From Chromatiales bacterium (lineage in GTDB: Bacteria; Pseudomonadota; Gammaproteobacteria; CAMYNG01): a stretch of 15,326 bases of DNA. The notes under the pieces were generated by a model. The model searched no databases. It had not been told where the DNA came from and saw only the letters and a list, made by a program, of their open reading frames with translations. Shown here one piece after another: positions 6,634-15,078 of this stretch. Made by a program: the position numbers and the translations under genes. How positions within the stretch are numbered: the first letter of the stretch is position 1; each line of letters begins with the position of its first letter. The stretch is from contig JALUTW010000094.1 in NCBI GenBank assembly GCA_027021685.1, positions 1-15,326 on the forward strand. The letters are read 5' to 3'.

Positions 6634-8166
6634 TCAGTCGGTGACAGGCATCTGGGACACCAGCGACAGCCTCACGTCCACGCCTTCGATCTGGAAGTGC
6701 GGCATGACGTACAGGTTGACGCTGTAGAAGCCCGGGTTCTCCGGGATCTCCTTGACCTCCACCCGGCCGTCCCGCAGGGGATGGCTGGAAATGAGCTCCG
6801 GCTCCGGGTCGTTCATCTTGGTGACCAGGGTCTGGATCCAGTCGTTGAGCTCATCCTCCAGCACCTTGCGGCTCTTGGTGGAGCCGATGTTCTCCCGCTG
6901 CAGCACCTTGAGATAATGGGCGAGGCGCGAGACCAGGAAGATGTACGGCAGGCGGGCATTGACCCGGCTGTTGGCGGTGGCCTCCTCGGTCTCGTACTCG
7001 GCCGGCTTCTGGGCGGAGTTGGCCGAGAAGAAGCAGGCGAAGTCGCTGTTCTTGTAGTAGCTCAGCGGAATGAATCCCAGCTCGGCGAACTCCAGCTCCC
7101 GGGTCTCCGGAATGAGGATCTCCGTGGGGATCTTGCTCTGGAGGCCGCGGCCGGCGTCATAGAGGTGAATGGGCAGGTTCTCCACCTTGCCGCCGGACTC
7201 CGGCCCGCGGATCTGGACGCACCAGCCGTTCTCCTTGAAACTGCGCGCCATGTTGGCGGCAAAGGCAAATGCGGAGTTGCCCCACAGGTAGTTCTCGTGC
7301 CCCTCGGCGTTGACCTGCTCCTCGTAGTTGAACGCCCGCACCGGGTTGTTGTCCTTGCCGTAGGGCAGGCGCAGCAGGAAGCGGGGCAGGGTCAGGCCGA
7401 TGTAGCGCGCGTCCTCCGACTCGCGGAACCCCTTCCACCGGATGTACTCGGCTCGGTCCATGTACGTCGCCAGGTCGTGGATCTTGGGAATCTCGTCGAT
7501 GTTGTCCTTGAGGAAGAACTTGGCGCCCACCGAGGCCAGGAACGGTGCGTGGGTGGCCGCGGAGACCCGGGAGACCTCCGTCAGCAGCCCGATGTCCTGG
7601 GCCGAGGCGTCGAATTCGTAGTTGGCGATGATGGCCGACACCGGCTGGCCGCCCGGCATGTCGTACTCCTGCACGTAGAGGTGCTTGTACAGGCCGGACT
7701 GGGTGGTGTCCGGCGACTCCTCGAAGTCCTCGCGCAGGTCGTCCTTGGCCACGTCCAGGATCTCGACCTTGATGTTGGCCTTGAAGTCGCACCGCTCCAC
7801 CAGGTACTTGAGCCCCCGCCAGGTGGACTCGATCTCCTGGAACCGGGGATGGTGCAGGATCTCGTCGAGCTGGCGGCTGATGGTGGCGTCGATGCGGGCG
7901 ATGTGCCCGTCCAGCAGTGCCTTGTCGATGCGTTCCACCGTGCCGCTGGACTCCATGATGACTTCCAGGAACACCTGGAGCGCGGCGTTGAGGCGTGCAT
8001 TGCGATCGGCCTCGGCCATGGCGCGCACGTTGGCGAACACGCCGAGATCGATGCCCTGCTCCACCGGCGAGATGTCCACCAGGCGGCTGAGGCGCTCGTA
8101 CACGCCGCCCTCTTCCTGCTCCTCCACCTGAGCGGCAGAGGCCTTTGCCTGTTTCTGAGTTGCCAT
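6634..8166 (-). CDS. tssC: T6SS contractile sheath large subunit TssC (VipB)
   Basis: Large sheath subunit; with TssB it forms the heterodimer that polymerises around the Hcp tube and drives firing by contraction. The product is 510 residues, normal for the family. Conserved features: DEILHHPRFQEIESTWRGLK (about residues 100-119), FASVGAKFF-like FLASVGAKFF, the LPRFLLRLPYG segment, WGNSAFAFAANMARSF, and a C-terminal domain ending PHFQIEGVDVRLSLVSQMP. The N-terminal segment before VYERLSRLVD is charged and flexible; in TagJ-less systems this end carries the helix that ClpV grips. I chose the ATG at 8166 because AGAGAGGT lies in front of it, and an upstream alternative would extend into the tssB-tssC gap with a weak start. 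It lies 37 bases after tssB. Confidence 0.98.
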   Translation of the reverse strand: MATQKQAKASAAQVEEQEEGGVYERLSRLVDISPVEQGIDLGVFANVRAMAEADRNARLNAALQVFLEVIMESSGTVERIDKALLDGHIARIDATISRQLDEILHHPRFQEIESTWRGLKYLVERCDFKANIKVEILDVAKDDLREDFEESPDTTQSGLYKHLYVQEYDMPGGQPVSAIIANYEFDASAQDIGLLTEVSRVSAATHAPFLASVGAKFFLKDNIDEIPKIHDLATYMDRAEYIRWKGFRESEDARYIGLTLPRFLLRLPYGKDNNPVRAFNYEEQVNAEGHENYLWGNSAFAFAANMARSFKENGWCVQIRGPESGGKVENLPIHLYDAGRGLQSKIPTEILIPETRELEFAELGFIPLSYYKNSDFACFFSANSAQKPAEYETEEATANSRVNARLPYIFLVSRLAHYLKVLQRENIGSTKSRKVLEDELNDWIQTLVTKMNDPEPELISSHPLRDGRVEVKEIPENPGFYSVNLYVMPHFQIEGVDVRLSLVSQMPVTD

Positions 8167-8203
8167 GATGCTTACCTCTCTGGTGTCCGTCGGATGCACG
8201 CCG

Positions 8204-8755
8204 TCAGGCGGTGGTCTCGTCTTCCGCCGCCTCGGGCGCCTCCGCTTCTCCGCCCTCGGCCCGGTTCAGCGGGGCGAGCTGGTCGAGCTGCTCCTTCAAC
8301 CCCTGGAGCTCGGGCTGGCTGGCGACGATGCGCTCCAGCTCGCGCCGGAAGTTGCCGTTGTCCAGCAGGTTGGCCTTGAGATCCTTGAGCAGATTGCGCA
8401 TGGCCAGCAGGTTCTTGATCTGCGGGACCTGGTTGGCCACCTGCTCGGGGTGAAAGTCCTTTATTTCCTCGAACGTGAGATCCACCTCGATCTCGGTCCC
8501 GTCGTCGGCGATGGCGTTGGGCACGGTGAACTTTGCCTTCGGCGCCAGGTCCCTCATCACGCCCTCGAAATTCTCCTTGTGGATGTTGATGCGCTTGCGT
8601 TCCGCGAGGCGCCCCTTGGCCTGGCCGGCGCTGAAATCGCCCAGCACCAGCAGCTTGAGCGGCAGCTCGGTCTTCTTGCGGGCCCCGCCGGTTTCCACAT
8701 CCAGGGTGATGTTGACCCGCGCCTTGGGGATCTCGTTCTGGTAACTGTCTGCCAT
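8204..8755 (-). CDS. tssB: T6SS contractile sheath small subunit TssB (VipA)
   Basis: Small sheath subunit that pairs with TssC. The product is 183 residues from the chosen start, slightly longer than many TssB proteins because of an Ala/Glu-rich acidic C-terminal tail (about the last 20 residues). The N-terminus MADSYQNEIPKARVNITLDV, the ELPLKLLVLGDFS segment and the FHPEQVANQVPQIKNLLAMR helix are family hallmarks. The ATG at 8755 follows GAGGAG at a good distance; a TTG five codons upstream lies on top of that ribosome site and is rejected. It comes 70 bases after tssA and 37 before tssC, so tssB and tssC are almost certainly co-translated in similar amounts. Confidence 0.98.
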   Translation of the reverse strand: MADSYQNEIPKARVNITLDVETGGARKKTELPLKLLVLGDFSAGQAKGRLAERKRINIHKENFEGVMRDLAPKAKFTVPNAIADDGTEIEVDLTFEEIKDFHPEQVANQVPQIKNLLAMRNLLKDLKANLLDNGNFRRELERIVASQPELQGLKEQLDQLAPLNRAEGGEAEAPEAAEDETTA

Positions 8756-8825
8756 GGTATTGCTCCTCAACGTTCGTCCGGCATCGCCGGGTTACGGGCC
8801 GCCTGGCCCCGGATGATTCCGCGCC
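8756..8825 (-). other. tssA-tssB spacer with two small stem-loops
   Basis: This 70-base gap contains ccggc/gccgg around a three-base loop (8778-8790) and gggcc/ggccc around a four-base loop (8796-8809). In this GC-rich DNA five-base stems arise easily by chance. No promoter match was seen. The tssB ribosome site (GAGGAG) lies at the end nearest tssB. Confidence 0.35.
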
Positions 8826-10445
8826 TTACCCCGCACCCCGCGCCTCCACCAGCTGGGCCGCGTGGAACAGGTCGGTCCGGCACATGGCCGCCGTGGCCTG
8901 TGCCATGCGCCTTTCGAGGTCGTCCCTGGCCTCCTCCGGCGCCTCCGCCAGGGCCTGGCGCAGCGCGTCCTGCTGGTGCCTGGCCAGCGTCAGGGCCAGC
9001 TCCGCGTCCCACGACGCGAGGTGGCGGGACTCGGCCTCGGCCATGAGCTGGTCCAGCGCCGGCAGGGCGAGATCGGCCCGGCCGTGCTGCAGGCACAGCA
9101 CCGCCTGCTCCATGCGCAGGCGGAACTGATCGCGGTAGCTGAAGTTGCCGGGCTCGGCCAGCACCGCCAGGCCGGCGACCAGCGATTCCCCGGCCGCCTC
9201 CCGGGCCCGGGTCACCAGCTCGTTGATGAGCTTGTCGCTGTCGCGCTTCTCGAGCAGGTTCACGGTCCCCTGCGAGCGGAGCCCGTCCAGCCAGCCCAGG
9301 GTCTCGCCGCTGGCAAAGGGGGTGCCGTCGTCGTACCGGCATTCCGGCAGGGCCGGCAGGCGCCGCAGCAGGGCCGCGGTCTCGGCCTCCACCAGCGCCG
9401 CCAGGTCCGGGCGCTGCATGCCGCGCGCCGCCTGCACCGCCAGCCACTGGAGATCCAGCGAGATATGGGCGCCCGGTTCCATGAGCATGGCCTCGCACAA
9501 CCGCCACGCGGCCTCGTGCGCGCCCTGGGCCAGGTTGTCCCGGATCTCGGACAGGCCGGCGGAACGCGGGGCGGGAATCCGGGTCCGGCCGTCCTGTTGC
9601 GGCGGCAACTGCAGTCCGCCCCACTGCACCGCCCGGGCGAGGGCGGCGGCGCGGGCGAAATCGCCCGCATCCTGCAGATAGCCCAGCAGCTCGCGAACCC
9701 GGCGCATGAAGTCCTGTTCCGACGCGGGCCGTGCACCCAGTTCCACCGCGGGAGCCGGCCGGGGCTCGGCGGCCGCCGCCGGGGCCTCCTCGGCCGGGTC
9801 GTCCTCTTCACCTCCGCCTGCCGCATCGCCGGCCGGGGCCTCGGGCTCGGGCTCCGGCGCATTGCGCCGGGCCTGTTCCAGCACCGCCCGGGCGGAGGTC
9901 CAGGGCTCCGGCGCCGGTTCCACCAGGGTCGCCGCCAGTTCGTTGAAGCGGTCCACCGCGGCCTGCACCCGCTCCACGTCCTCGCGCGTGGCCCCCTCCA
10001 GGGCCTGCTCCATGTAGGCCAGCAGCTTGGGATGGTCCACCCACTGCAGCGCGTTGCGGCGCGCATTGTCCCTGGCCGGAAAGCAATAGCGCCCGAAGCG
10101 TTCCATGAGCCCGCAGTACAGGGCCAGCCCGTCCTCCAGGCCGCGGAGCCCGTGCACATAGGTGGCCGCCAGCAGGTAGTAGCCGGCAGCGCGCAGGTCC
10201 TTGCCCGTCTCCGTGAGCACCCGGCGGGCGTTCTCCAGCACCGCCTCGTAGTCGTTGCCCTGGCGCAGCTCGATCTGCTCCTTGGCCAGGTAGAACGCAT
10301 CCGAGTACAGCGGGTCCTCGCCCGTTTCCACCGGGCCGGGGATGGGAGCGAGCAGCTCCTCAATGTGGGGCGGCAATGCGGCCTCCACCACCGGGCCGGA
10401 GTCCGGCGCGTCCGCCGCCTGCACTTCCAGCGCCGCTTCGCTCAT
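8826..10445 (-). CDS. tssA: T6SS assembly protein TssA (ImpA_N domain, VasJ-like C-terminus)
   Basis: TssA proteins prime the baseplate and travel at the far tip of the growing tail to coordinate tube and sheath polymerisation. The product is 539 residues. The first about 150 residues match the ImpA_N domain (PIPGPVETGEDPLYSD, then GLRGLEDGLALYCGLMERFG and LQWVDHPKLL). A linker rich in Pro, Glu and Ala follows (about 195-240, with runs of acidic residues). The C-terminal half (about 245-539) is helical, with LASWDAELALTLARHQQDAL near the end, resembling the VasJ-type C-terminal domain; I am less sure of this subclass. No membrane segment is seen, so it is not the TssA-like anchor TagA. The ATG at 10445 overlaps the tagF stop as ATGA and has GGAGGT in front, indicating translational coupling. 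Confidence 0.93.
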   Translation of the reverse strand: MSEAALEVQAADAPDSGPVVEAALPPHIEELLAPIPGPVETGEDPLYSDAFYLAKEQIELRQGNDYEAVLENARRVLTETGKDLRAAGYYLLAATYVHGLRGLEDGLALYCGLMERFGRYCFPARDNARRNALQWVDHPKLLAYMEQALEGATREDVERVQAAVDRFNELAATLVEPAPEPWTSARAVLEQARRNAPEPEPEAPAGDAAGGGEEDDPAEEAPAAAAEPRPAPAVELGARPASEQDFMRRVRELLGYLQDAGDFARAAALARAVQWGGLQLPPQQDGRTRIPAPRSAGLSEIRDNLAQGAHEAAWRLCEAMLMEPGAHISLDLQWLAVQAARGMQRPDLAALVEAETAALLRRLPALPECRYDDGTPFASGETLGWLDGLRSQGTVNLLEKRDSDKLINELVTRAREAAGESLVAGLAVLAEPGNFSYRDQFRLRMEQAVLCLQHGRADLALPALDQLMAEAESRHLASWDAELALTLARHQQDALRQALAEAPEEARDDLERRMAQATAAMCRTDLFHAAQLVEARGAG

Positions 10446-11458
10446 TGCAGGACCTCCCGCGAACGCCAGTGGTGCAGGGCATCCACCAGCAGCATGTCGT
10501 CGGCCTCCACGATGTGGCGCATGGCCGAGACGTCGCCGGGCTCGTTTTCCATTTCGTGGATCACGTCCAGCACCGATCCGTCGTGCTTGCGCGGCTCCAC
10601 CAGGTTGCCGAAGTAGGACGGCGGCACCGGGCGGAAAAAGACGGTGACCCGGGGCGGAAATCCCGGTGCCGCCTCGTTCCAGAAATACTGCCCGTGCCAG
10701 CGGCGCCCGCTGAGAATCGTTTCGCAGAGCTGAACCCAGAACACCACGTACGGCGATGGCTCGGCCCGGCTGGGCAGGGGCAGGCGCATGCCCCAGTGGA
10801 CCCGCTGCGGCGTGCGCCGGGCCACGGTGTGCAGGGCCGAGACCAGGGTGCGCACGAAGGCCGCCCGCGTTTCGGTGCCGGCGCCGGGCAGGATCTCGTT
10901 CCAGAACTCGCCCATGCGGATGTCGCCCAGCAGCGACATCTCCGCGTCCAGCAGGTCGCGCCGGCACACCTCCCCGCAGAGCTGGCCCGCGACGTCGAGG
11001 GTGGACGTGAGCACCCCCAGGTGTGCGCCCTCCCAGTTGCGCGCCGTGACCTGCTCCAGCGCCTCGAAGAAATCCGCCCGCGCCAGCGGGACCACCGCCT
11101 GCATCTCCTTGAACTCCGGATAGTCCATGGCGGCGAAGACCACGAAGGGATAGTGGCGCCCGCTCTTGTCCCGTCCCGGCAGGATCATGCCCGCCAGCGT
11201 CCGCTCGTCTTCGCCGCCGGTCCAGACGAAGCGGTAGCGGGGCAGGGATTCGAGCACCCGCTTCCAGTCGTCCCCGAACTTGCGGCTCATCAACATGACC
11301 CCGTCATGGATCCAGCCATCCAGGGCCACCACTTCACGGGTCGAGACGTTGTGCTTGATGAAATCGGCATGGACCGGCATCTTGCCGAAACACCCCACCA
11401 CGTCCCGCGTCGCCACGGACGCCGCCGCACCGTTGTCCCGGTTGAGAAAGCCGAACAT
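10442..11458 (-). CDS. tagF: T6SS-associated protein TagF (ImpM family)
   Basis: TagF is an accessory cytoplasmic protein. In P. aeruginosa and Agrobacterium, family members hold the system off after translation, in part through Fha. The product is 338 residues. The N-terminal domain is recognised from GCFGKMPVHADFIKHN (about 22-37), followed by LDGWI, WTGGEDERTLAGMILPGRDKSGRHYPFVV, all typical of the ImpM/TagF domain. A further C-terminal part (about 190-338, with VHWGMRLPLPS and VTVFFRPVPPSYFGNL) continues beyond the core domain; it shows no PppA-type phosphatase motifs, so it is not the TagF-PppA fusion known elsewhere. The ATG at 11458 has AAAGGAG, formed by the last codons of tssM, just upstream. 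Partners PpkA, PppA and Fha are not in this window. Confidence 0.93.
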   Translation of the reverse strand: MFGFLNRDNGAAASVATRDVVGCFGKMPVHADFIKHNVSTREVVALDGWIHDGVMLMSRKFGDDWKRVLESLPRYRFVWTGGEDERTLAGMILPGRDKSGRHYPFVVFAAMDYPEFKEMQAVVPLARADFFEALEQVTARNWEGAHLGVLTSTLDVAGQLCGEVCRRDLLDAEMSLLGDIRMGEFWNEILPGAGTETRAAFVRTLVSALHTVARRTPQRVHWGMRLPLPSRAEPSPYVVFWVQLCETILSGRRWHGQYFWNEAAPGFPPRVTVFFRPVPPSYFGNLVEPRKHDGSVLDVIHEMENEPGDVSAMRHIVEADDMLLVDALHHWRSREVLQ

Positions 11459-11460
11459 GT

Positions 11461-14400
11461 CTACTCCTTTCTTGCCAGTCTCGTCCCTGTGGTGATGGCC
11501 GCCATCCTCTCGGGCATCACCAGGCCGCGCATGAGGCCGGGTTGAAAGACGTTGTTGTAGCGGTCCGCCTTCACCTTGAACCGGACCTTGACCGGCCGGC
11601 CGTTGGCTGCCTTCATGGTCCACTCGGAGAGGTACTGGGCACCCCGTTCCCGCACCACCCGGGCCTTGCGGAACAGGTGGAACAGGCCCCACAGGCCGTG
11701 CTCGGTCATCTCGGCGCGAAGATTCTGCTTCTCGGACACGCCGATGACCCGGGCCCCGCTGCGATTGGCCTCGCCCGGCCAGGTGAACCGCCGCCATTCC
11801 TGGGGCTCGTTGCGGTAGCGGTACATCTGGCCGTTGGTCTCCAGCAGGATCTCGCTCAGCCCCGGCGTGGGCATGGGATAGAGGTAGAAGGTCACGCTGG
11901 GCTGGTCGCTGCCCCGGCGGAACAGGCCGCGGGTGATGCGCGCGCTGCGGTTGAGGGCGCTGAGGAAGCTGCGCTCGAACTGCGGGCCCACGTCGAGCCA
12001 GCGCCGCTCGCGCCACCGGCTGCGGTTCCGCACCAGGTAGGGGCCCAGGTGGTTCTCCACGAACGACCACAGGATGCCGTCACGGGGCCGGAAGAACTCG
12101 GCCACGTCGTCGATGGCCACGTCCGGTCCGCGGGAGGAGAAGGGAAAGCGGCCCCGGATGCGCTCGTCGTACTCGCGCACCACCATGTTGACCCATTTCT
12201 GCTGGACCTCGCGCATGCCCGAGGCCAGGATGACCCGCCACGACTCGCGCACCGGTTTCATGAGCAGCGGCTCGATGGCCTGCCGGGTGCGCATGCCGGT
12301 GCCGTTGAGGATGCCGGTGGTGGTCACCCAGGCCTTGTACAGCTCGGTGTTGCCGCCGCGCCCGGACAGGATGCTGGCCGCCACCATCTCGGCCTCGCGA
12401 TCCCGCTCGGTGGACCCGCGCAGGCGGTCCAGCTCGGCCTGGACCCCTGCCAGGGCCATGAGGTACTGGTTGACCAGTTCGCTCACGGGTTTCTTCGGAC
12501 TCGGCACCGCGAAGCGCCGCAGGTCATTGAAGGCCACATCCACCTCCGGCACCGGCGTGCGCGTGCGCCGGCCCTTCTCGTTCGGCTTGCCCACCTTGTC
12601 GAGCTTCCACTTGATCTCGTAGAGCGAGACGTTGTCCGCCACCACCTTCATGAGCTCTGCCAGCGGGCCCTCGGGGCGGGCCAGCAGGCGCAGGGTGCCG
12701 GCGGCGTCGCTGATGGAGGTGAAGTCCTGCAGCCGGATGGAGGCCAGGAACGCGATCCAGGTCCGGGCATACTCGTCGAAATAGAGCTGGCGGATCTCGC
12801 GCTCGAGTTCGGCGCGCAGCTCCTCGTCCATGGGGGCGGACGCCTCCTGCAGGGTCCCCAGCACCCAGTCGCCCCGGCTGGCGCCGCTGCTGACGATGGC
12901 CACCTCCCGCGAGACGAAGCTTTCCCAGCCCCGCCGCGTGAACACCACCGGCAGGACGTAGTCGCTCTCCAGCCGGCTCGCGCCGCGGCTCTTGAGCAGC
13001 CGGCCGAGCCGGGTCTCCTTGAGCAGCACCCGCCCCTTCTCGCGGATCTGGGCGTACAGGAGCTCGGGATTGGGGGGCGTGCGCAACTGGAGCCGCGCGG
13101 TCTCCACGTAATCGGGATTGGCCTTCCATGCCGCGGCGGCGAAGCGGTGCTCCGGCGGCAGGGTCATGCGGTCCAGGTACAGGCGGATGAGCCCCTTGGC
13201 GTCCGCCTCCGGCAGCTTCTCCAGCAGGGCCTGCTCCTCCGGGCCGGCCCCGGTGGCCAGCGTGGCCCGCCAGGTGGTGTAGAGCAGGGGCAGAATCTCG
13301 CCGGCCTGCAGGTGCTTGGGATCGGACAGCATCAGGTAGGCCTTGAGCGTGTTGTAGTAGTCACCCCGCAGGCGGGTGTGCTCGCCCTGGTCGGCCGCCG
13401 CCTCCCAGCGCCGGGCATAGTTCTGGAGCTGGGTCTCCAGCACCCGGGCCACCGGCACCAGGAACTGGCGGTGCAGCGCCGCCACCAGCAGTCCCTCCAG
13501 CGGCGCGGCCTGTTCCCGCGCCCGGTACAGGCCCAGGCGGAAGGCCCAGGTGTCGCGCTGGTCCTCGCTGCGCAGCGAGACGTAGTGGCGGTACAGCGCC
13601 GCCAGGGCCGTGGCCTGCTCCACCCGCGACCCCCGCTCGGCGGCGGCGCGCAGCTCCTCGGCGGCATCGGTGCCCGCCTTGAGGCGCAGTGTATTCTGGG
13701 TGAAGGCGGTGGACAGCAGCCCGGCGCTGACCATGATCAGGGCCACCGCCCCCAGCATGGTGGCGGTCTTGAGTGTGCGGGTGATGAGCCGCTTGCGCCG
13801 TCCCATGAGCAGGTCCCGCGGCGCCCGGAAGATCACATCCTGCAGCAGCTCCGTGATGAAGTAGCTCTTCTCGGTCCGCGGCGGTTCTTCCTTCTGCTCC
13901 ACGTAGCCGAAGGCCTGGCGCAGGTTGCCCACGATGCGCTGCAGCGGCTTGCCCTCCTGGGTGCCGCTGGTGAAGTAGATGCCCTTGAAGTTGGGCCACT
14001 CCTGGTAGGGGTTGTCCTTGAACAGGAGATTGATGAACTCCATGAGCCGGTCGGCGGCCGCCTGGAACTGCGCGGGGAAGTCGAAGATCTCGGCCTTGAC
14101 CGCGTGGTTGCGCTGCAGGGCCAGCTTGCGGATGCGCAGCTCGCACAGCTTGGCGTAGAGTTCGTCGAACAGCGCCCCGATCTTCTCGGCCGGGTCGTCG
14201 CCGGGGCGCAGCCCCTCGATATAGGACCCCCATACCTGGTGGCGCTCCTTTTCACTTAGTTCCCCGAAGTACGCCTGGAATCCATTCAGCAGATCGCACT
14301 TGGTGAACACCAGGTACAGGGGAAACAGGAAGCCCAGGTGGTTGATGAGTTCGTCCACCCTGTCCCGAATGACCTTGACGTGCCATTCGAGAGCATCCTC

Positions 14401-15078
14401 GTCGGCGGTGAGGATGTCGGCAATGCTGATGGCGACGATGATGCCGTTGATGGGCATCCGGCGCCGGTGCTTCTTGAGCATCTGGAGGAAGGCGATCCAC
14501 TCCTCGCGGTCGGAATCCTCCGTGGTATAGCGCCCGGCGGTGTCCAGGATCACGGCCTGGTCCGAGAACCACCAGTCGCAGTTGCGGGTGCCGCCGAAGC
14601 CCTTGATGTCCACGTCGTCGGCATGGGCATACGGAAAATGGAGTCCGCTGTTGCGCAGCAGGGTGCTCTTGCCCGCCGCCGAGGGCCCGATGATCATGAA
14701 CCAGGGCAGCGCGTAGAGCGCCGCGGTGCCGCGGTGCTTGAGGCCCAGTTCCGAGGTCTTGAGCGAGGCGATGGCCTCGGACATCTTCTTCTGCAGGGCG
14801 GCGATGTCCGCCTGGCGCGCATCACTGCCGGCCTGGGCCTCCATGTCCTTCTGCAGGCGGGCGCCGCGGCGGCGCGCCAGCAGCCAGCTGATGCCCACGT
14901 ACAGCAGCGCCACGGCGGCGATGCCGGCGATGATGATGAGCCGGACCGTGGTGTCCCTGAGGCCCACCATGGGCCCGGCGAACCAGACCAGCGCCATGAG
15001 CGCGAAGACGCCGATGAGGGTGCTGCCCGCGCGGCTCAGCACGAAATTGCGCACATACCCGAACAGGATCTGCATCAT
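11461..15078 (-). CDS. tssM: T6SS inner-membrane complex protein TssM (IcmF)
   Basis: Main subunit of the TssJLM trans-envelope complex; it spans the inner membrane and reaches through the periplasm to the lipoprotein TssJ. The product is 1205 residues. Two transmembrane helices lie near the N-terminus (about 15-36 and 46-68) and a third at about 438-460 (GAVALIMVSAGLLSTAF). Between them is a cytoplasmic GTPase-like domain with intact Walker A GPSAAGKS (131-138, Lys137), DTAGRYT and FTKCD motifs; many TssM homologues have lost these, so nucleotide binding is plausible here. The periplasmic part includes the IcmF-related region and the C-terminal beta domain (FYLYPMPTPGLSEILLETNG, then WRRFTWPGE). 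The ATG at 15078 overlaps the tssL stop (ATGA), with GGAGG eight bases ahead. tagF begins three bases after its stop. Confidence 0.98.
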   Translation of the reverse strand: MMQILFGYVRNFVLSRAGSTLIGVFALMALVWFAGPMVGLRDTTVRLIIIAGIAAVALLYVGISWLLARRRGARLQKDMEAQAGSDARQADIAALQKKMSEAIASLKTSELGLKHRGTAALYALPWFMIIGPSAAGKSTLLRNSGLHFPYAHADDVDIKGFGGTRNCDWWFSDQAVILDTAGRYTTEDSDREEWIAFLQMLKKHRRRMPINGIIVAISIADILTADEDALEWHVKVIRDRVDELINHLGFLFPLYLVFTKCDLLNGFQAYFGELSEKERHQVWGSYIEGLRPGDDPAEKIGALFDELYAKLCELRIRKLALQRNHAVKAEIFDFPAQFQAAADRLMEFINLLFKDNPYQEWPNFKGIYFTSGTQEGKPLQRIVGNLRQAFGYVEQKEEPPRTEKSYFITELLQDVIFRAPRDLLMGRRKRLITRTLKTATMLGAVALIMVSAGLLSTAFTQNTLRLKAGTDAAEELRAAAERGSRVEQATALAALYRHYVSLRSEDQRDTWAFRLGLYRAREQAAPLEGLLVAALHRQFLVPVARVLETQLQNYARRWEAAADQGEHTRLRGDYYNTLKAYLMLSDPKHLQAGEILPLLYTTWRATLATGAGPEEQALLEKLPEADAKGLIRLYLDRMTLPPEHRFAAAAWKANPDYVETARLQLRTPPNPELLYAQIREKGRVLLKETRLGRLLKSRGASRLESDYVLPVVFTRRGWESFVSREVAIVSSGASRGDWVLGTLQEASAPMDEELRAELEREIRQLYFDEYARTWIAFLASIRLQDFTSISDAAGTLRLLARPEGPLAELMKVVADNVSLYEIKWKLDKVGKPNEKGRRTRTPVPEVDVAFNDLRRFAVPSPKKPVSELVNQYLMALAGVQAELDRLRGSTERDREAEMVAASILSGRGGNTELYKAWVTTTGILNGTGMRTRQAIEPLLMKPVRESWRVILASGMREVQQKWVNMVVREYDERIRGRFPFSSRGPDVAIDDVAEFFRPRDGILWSFVENHLGPYLVRNRSRWRERRWLDVGPQFERSFLSALNRSARITRGLFRRGSDQPSVTFYLYPMPTPGLSEILLETNGQMYRYRNEPQEWRRFTWPGEANRSGARVIGVSEKQNLRAEMTEHGLWGLFHLFRKARVVRERGAQYLSEWTMKAANGRPVKVRFKVKADRYNNVFQPGLMRGLVMPERMAAITTGTRLARKE

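Noticed and set aside
5394..6644. Plus-strand open frame of 416 codons across tssE, hcp and their gaps
   Set aside because: It spans two well-supported minus-strand genes and has no recognisable motif. The frame staying open through the gaps is notable but is explained by the few A/T-rich stop codons in this DNA.
10446..10967. Upstream extension of tssA to 713 residues
   Set aside because: The added part is a shadow inside tagF; the ATGA overlap at 10442-10445 with GGAGGT upstream marks the real start.
11459..12070. Upstream extension of tagF to 542 residues
   Set aside because: The added part is a frame shadow inside tssM; the ATG at 11458 is preceded by AAAGGAG and begins a typical TagF.
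11542..14259. Plus-strand open frame of 905 codons opposite tssM
   Set aside because: The same situation: a long stop-free shadow caused by high third-position GC in tssM, with no domain and no ribosome site that would support it.
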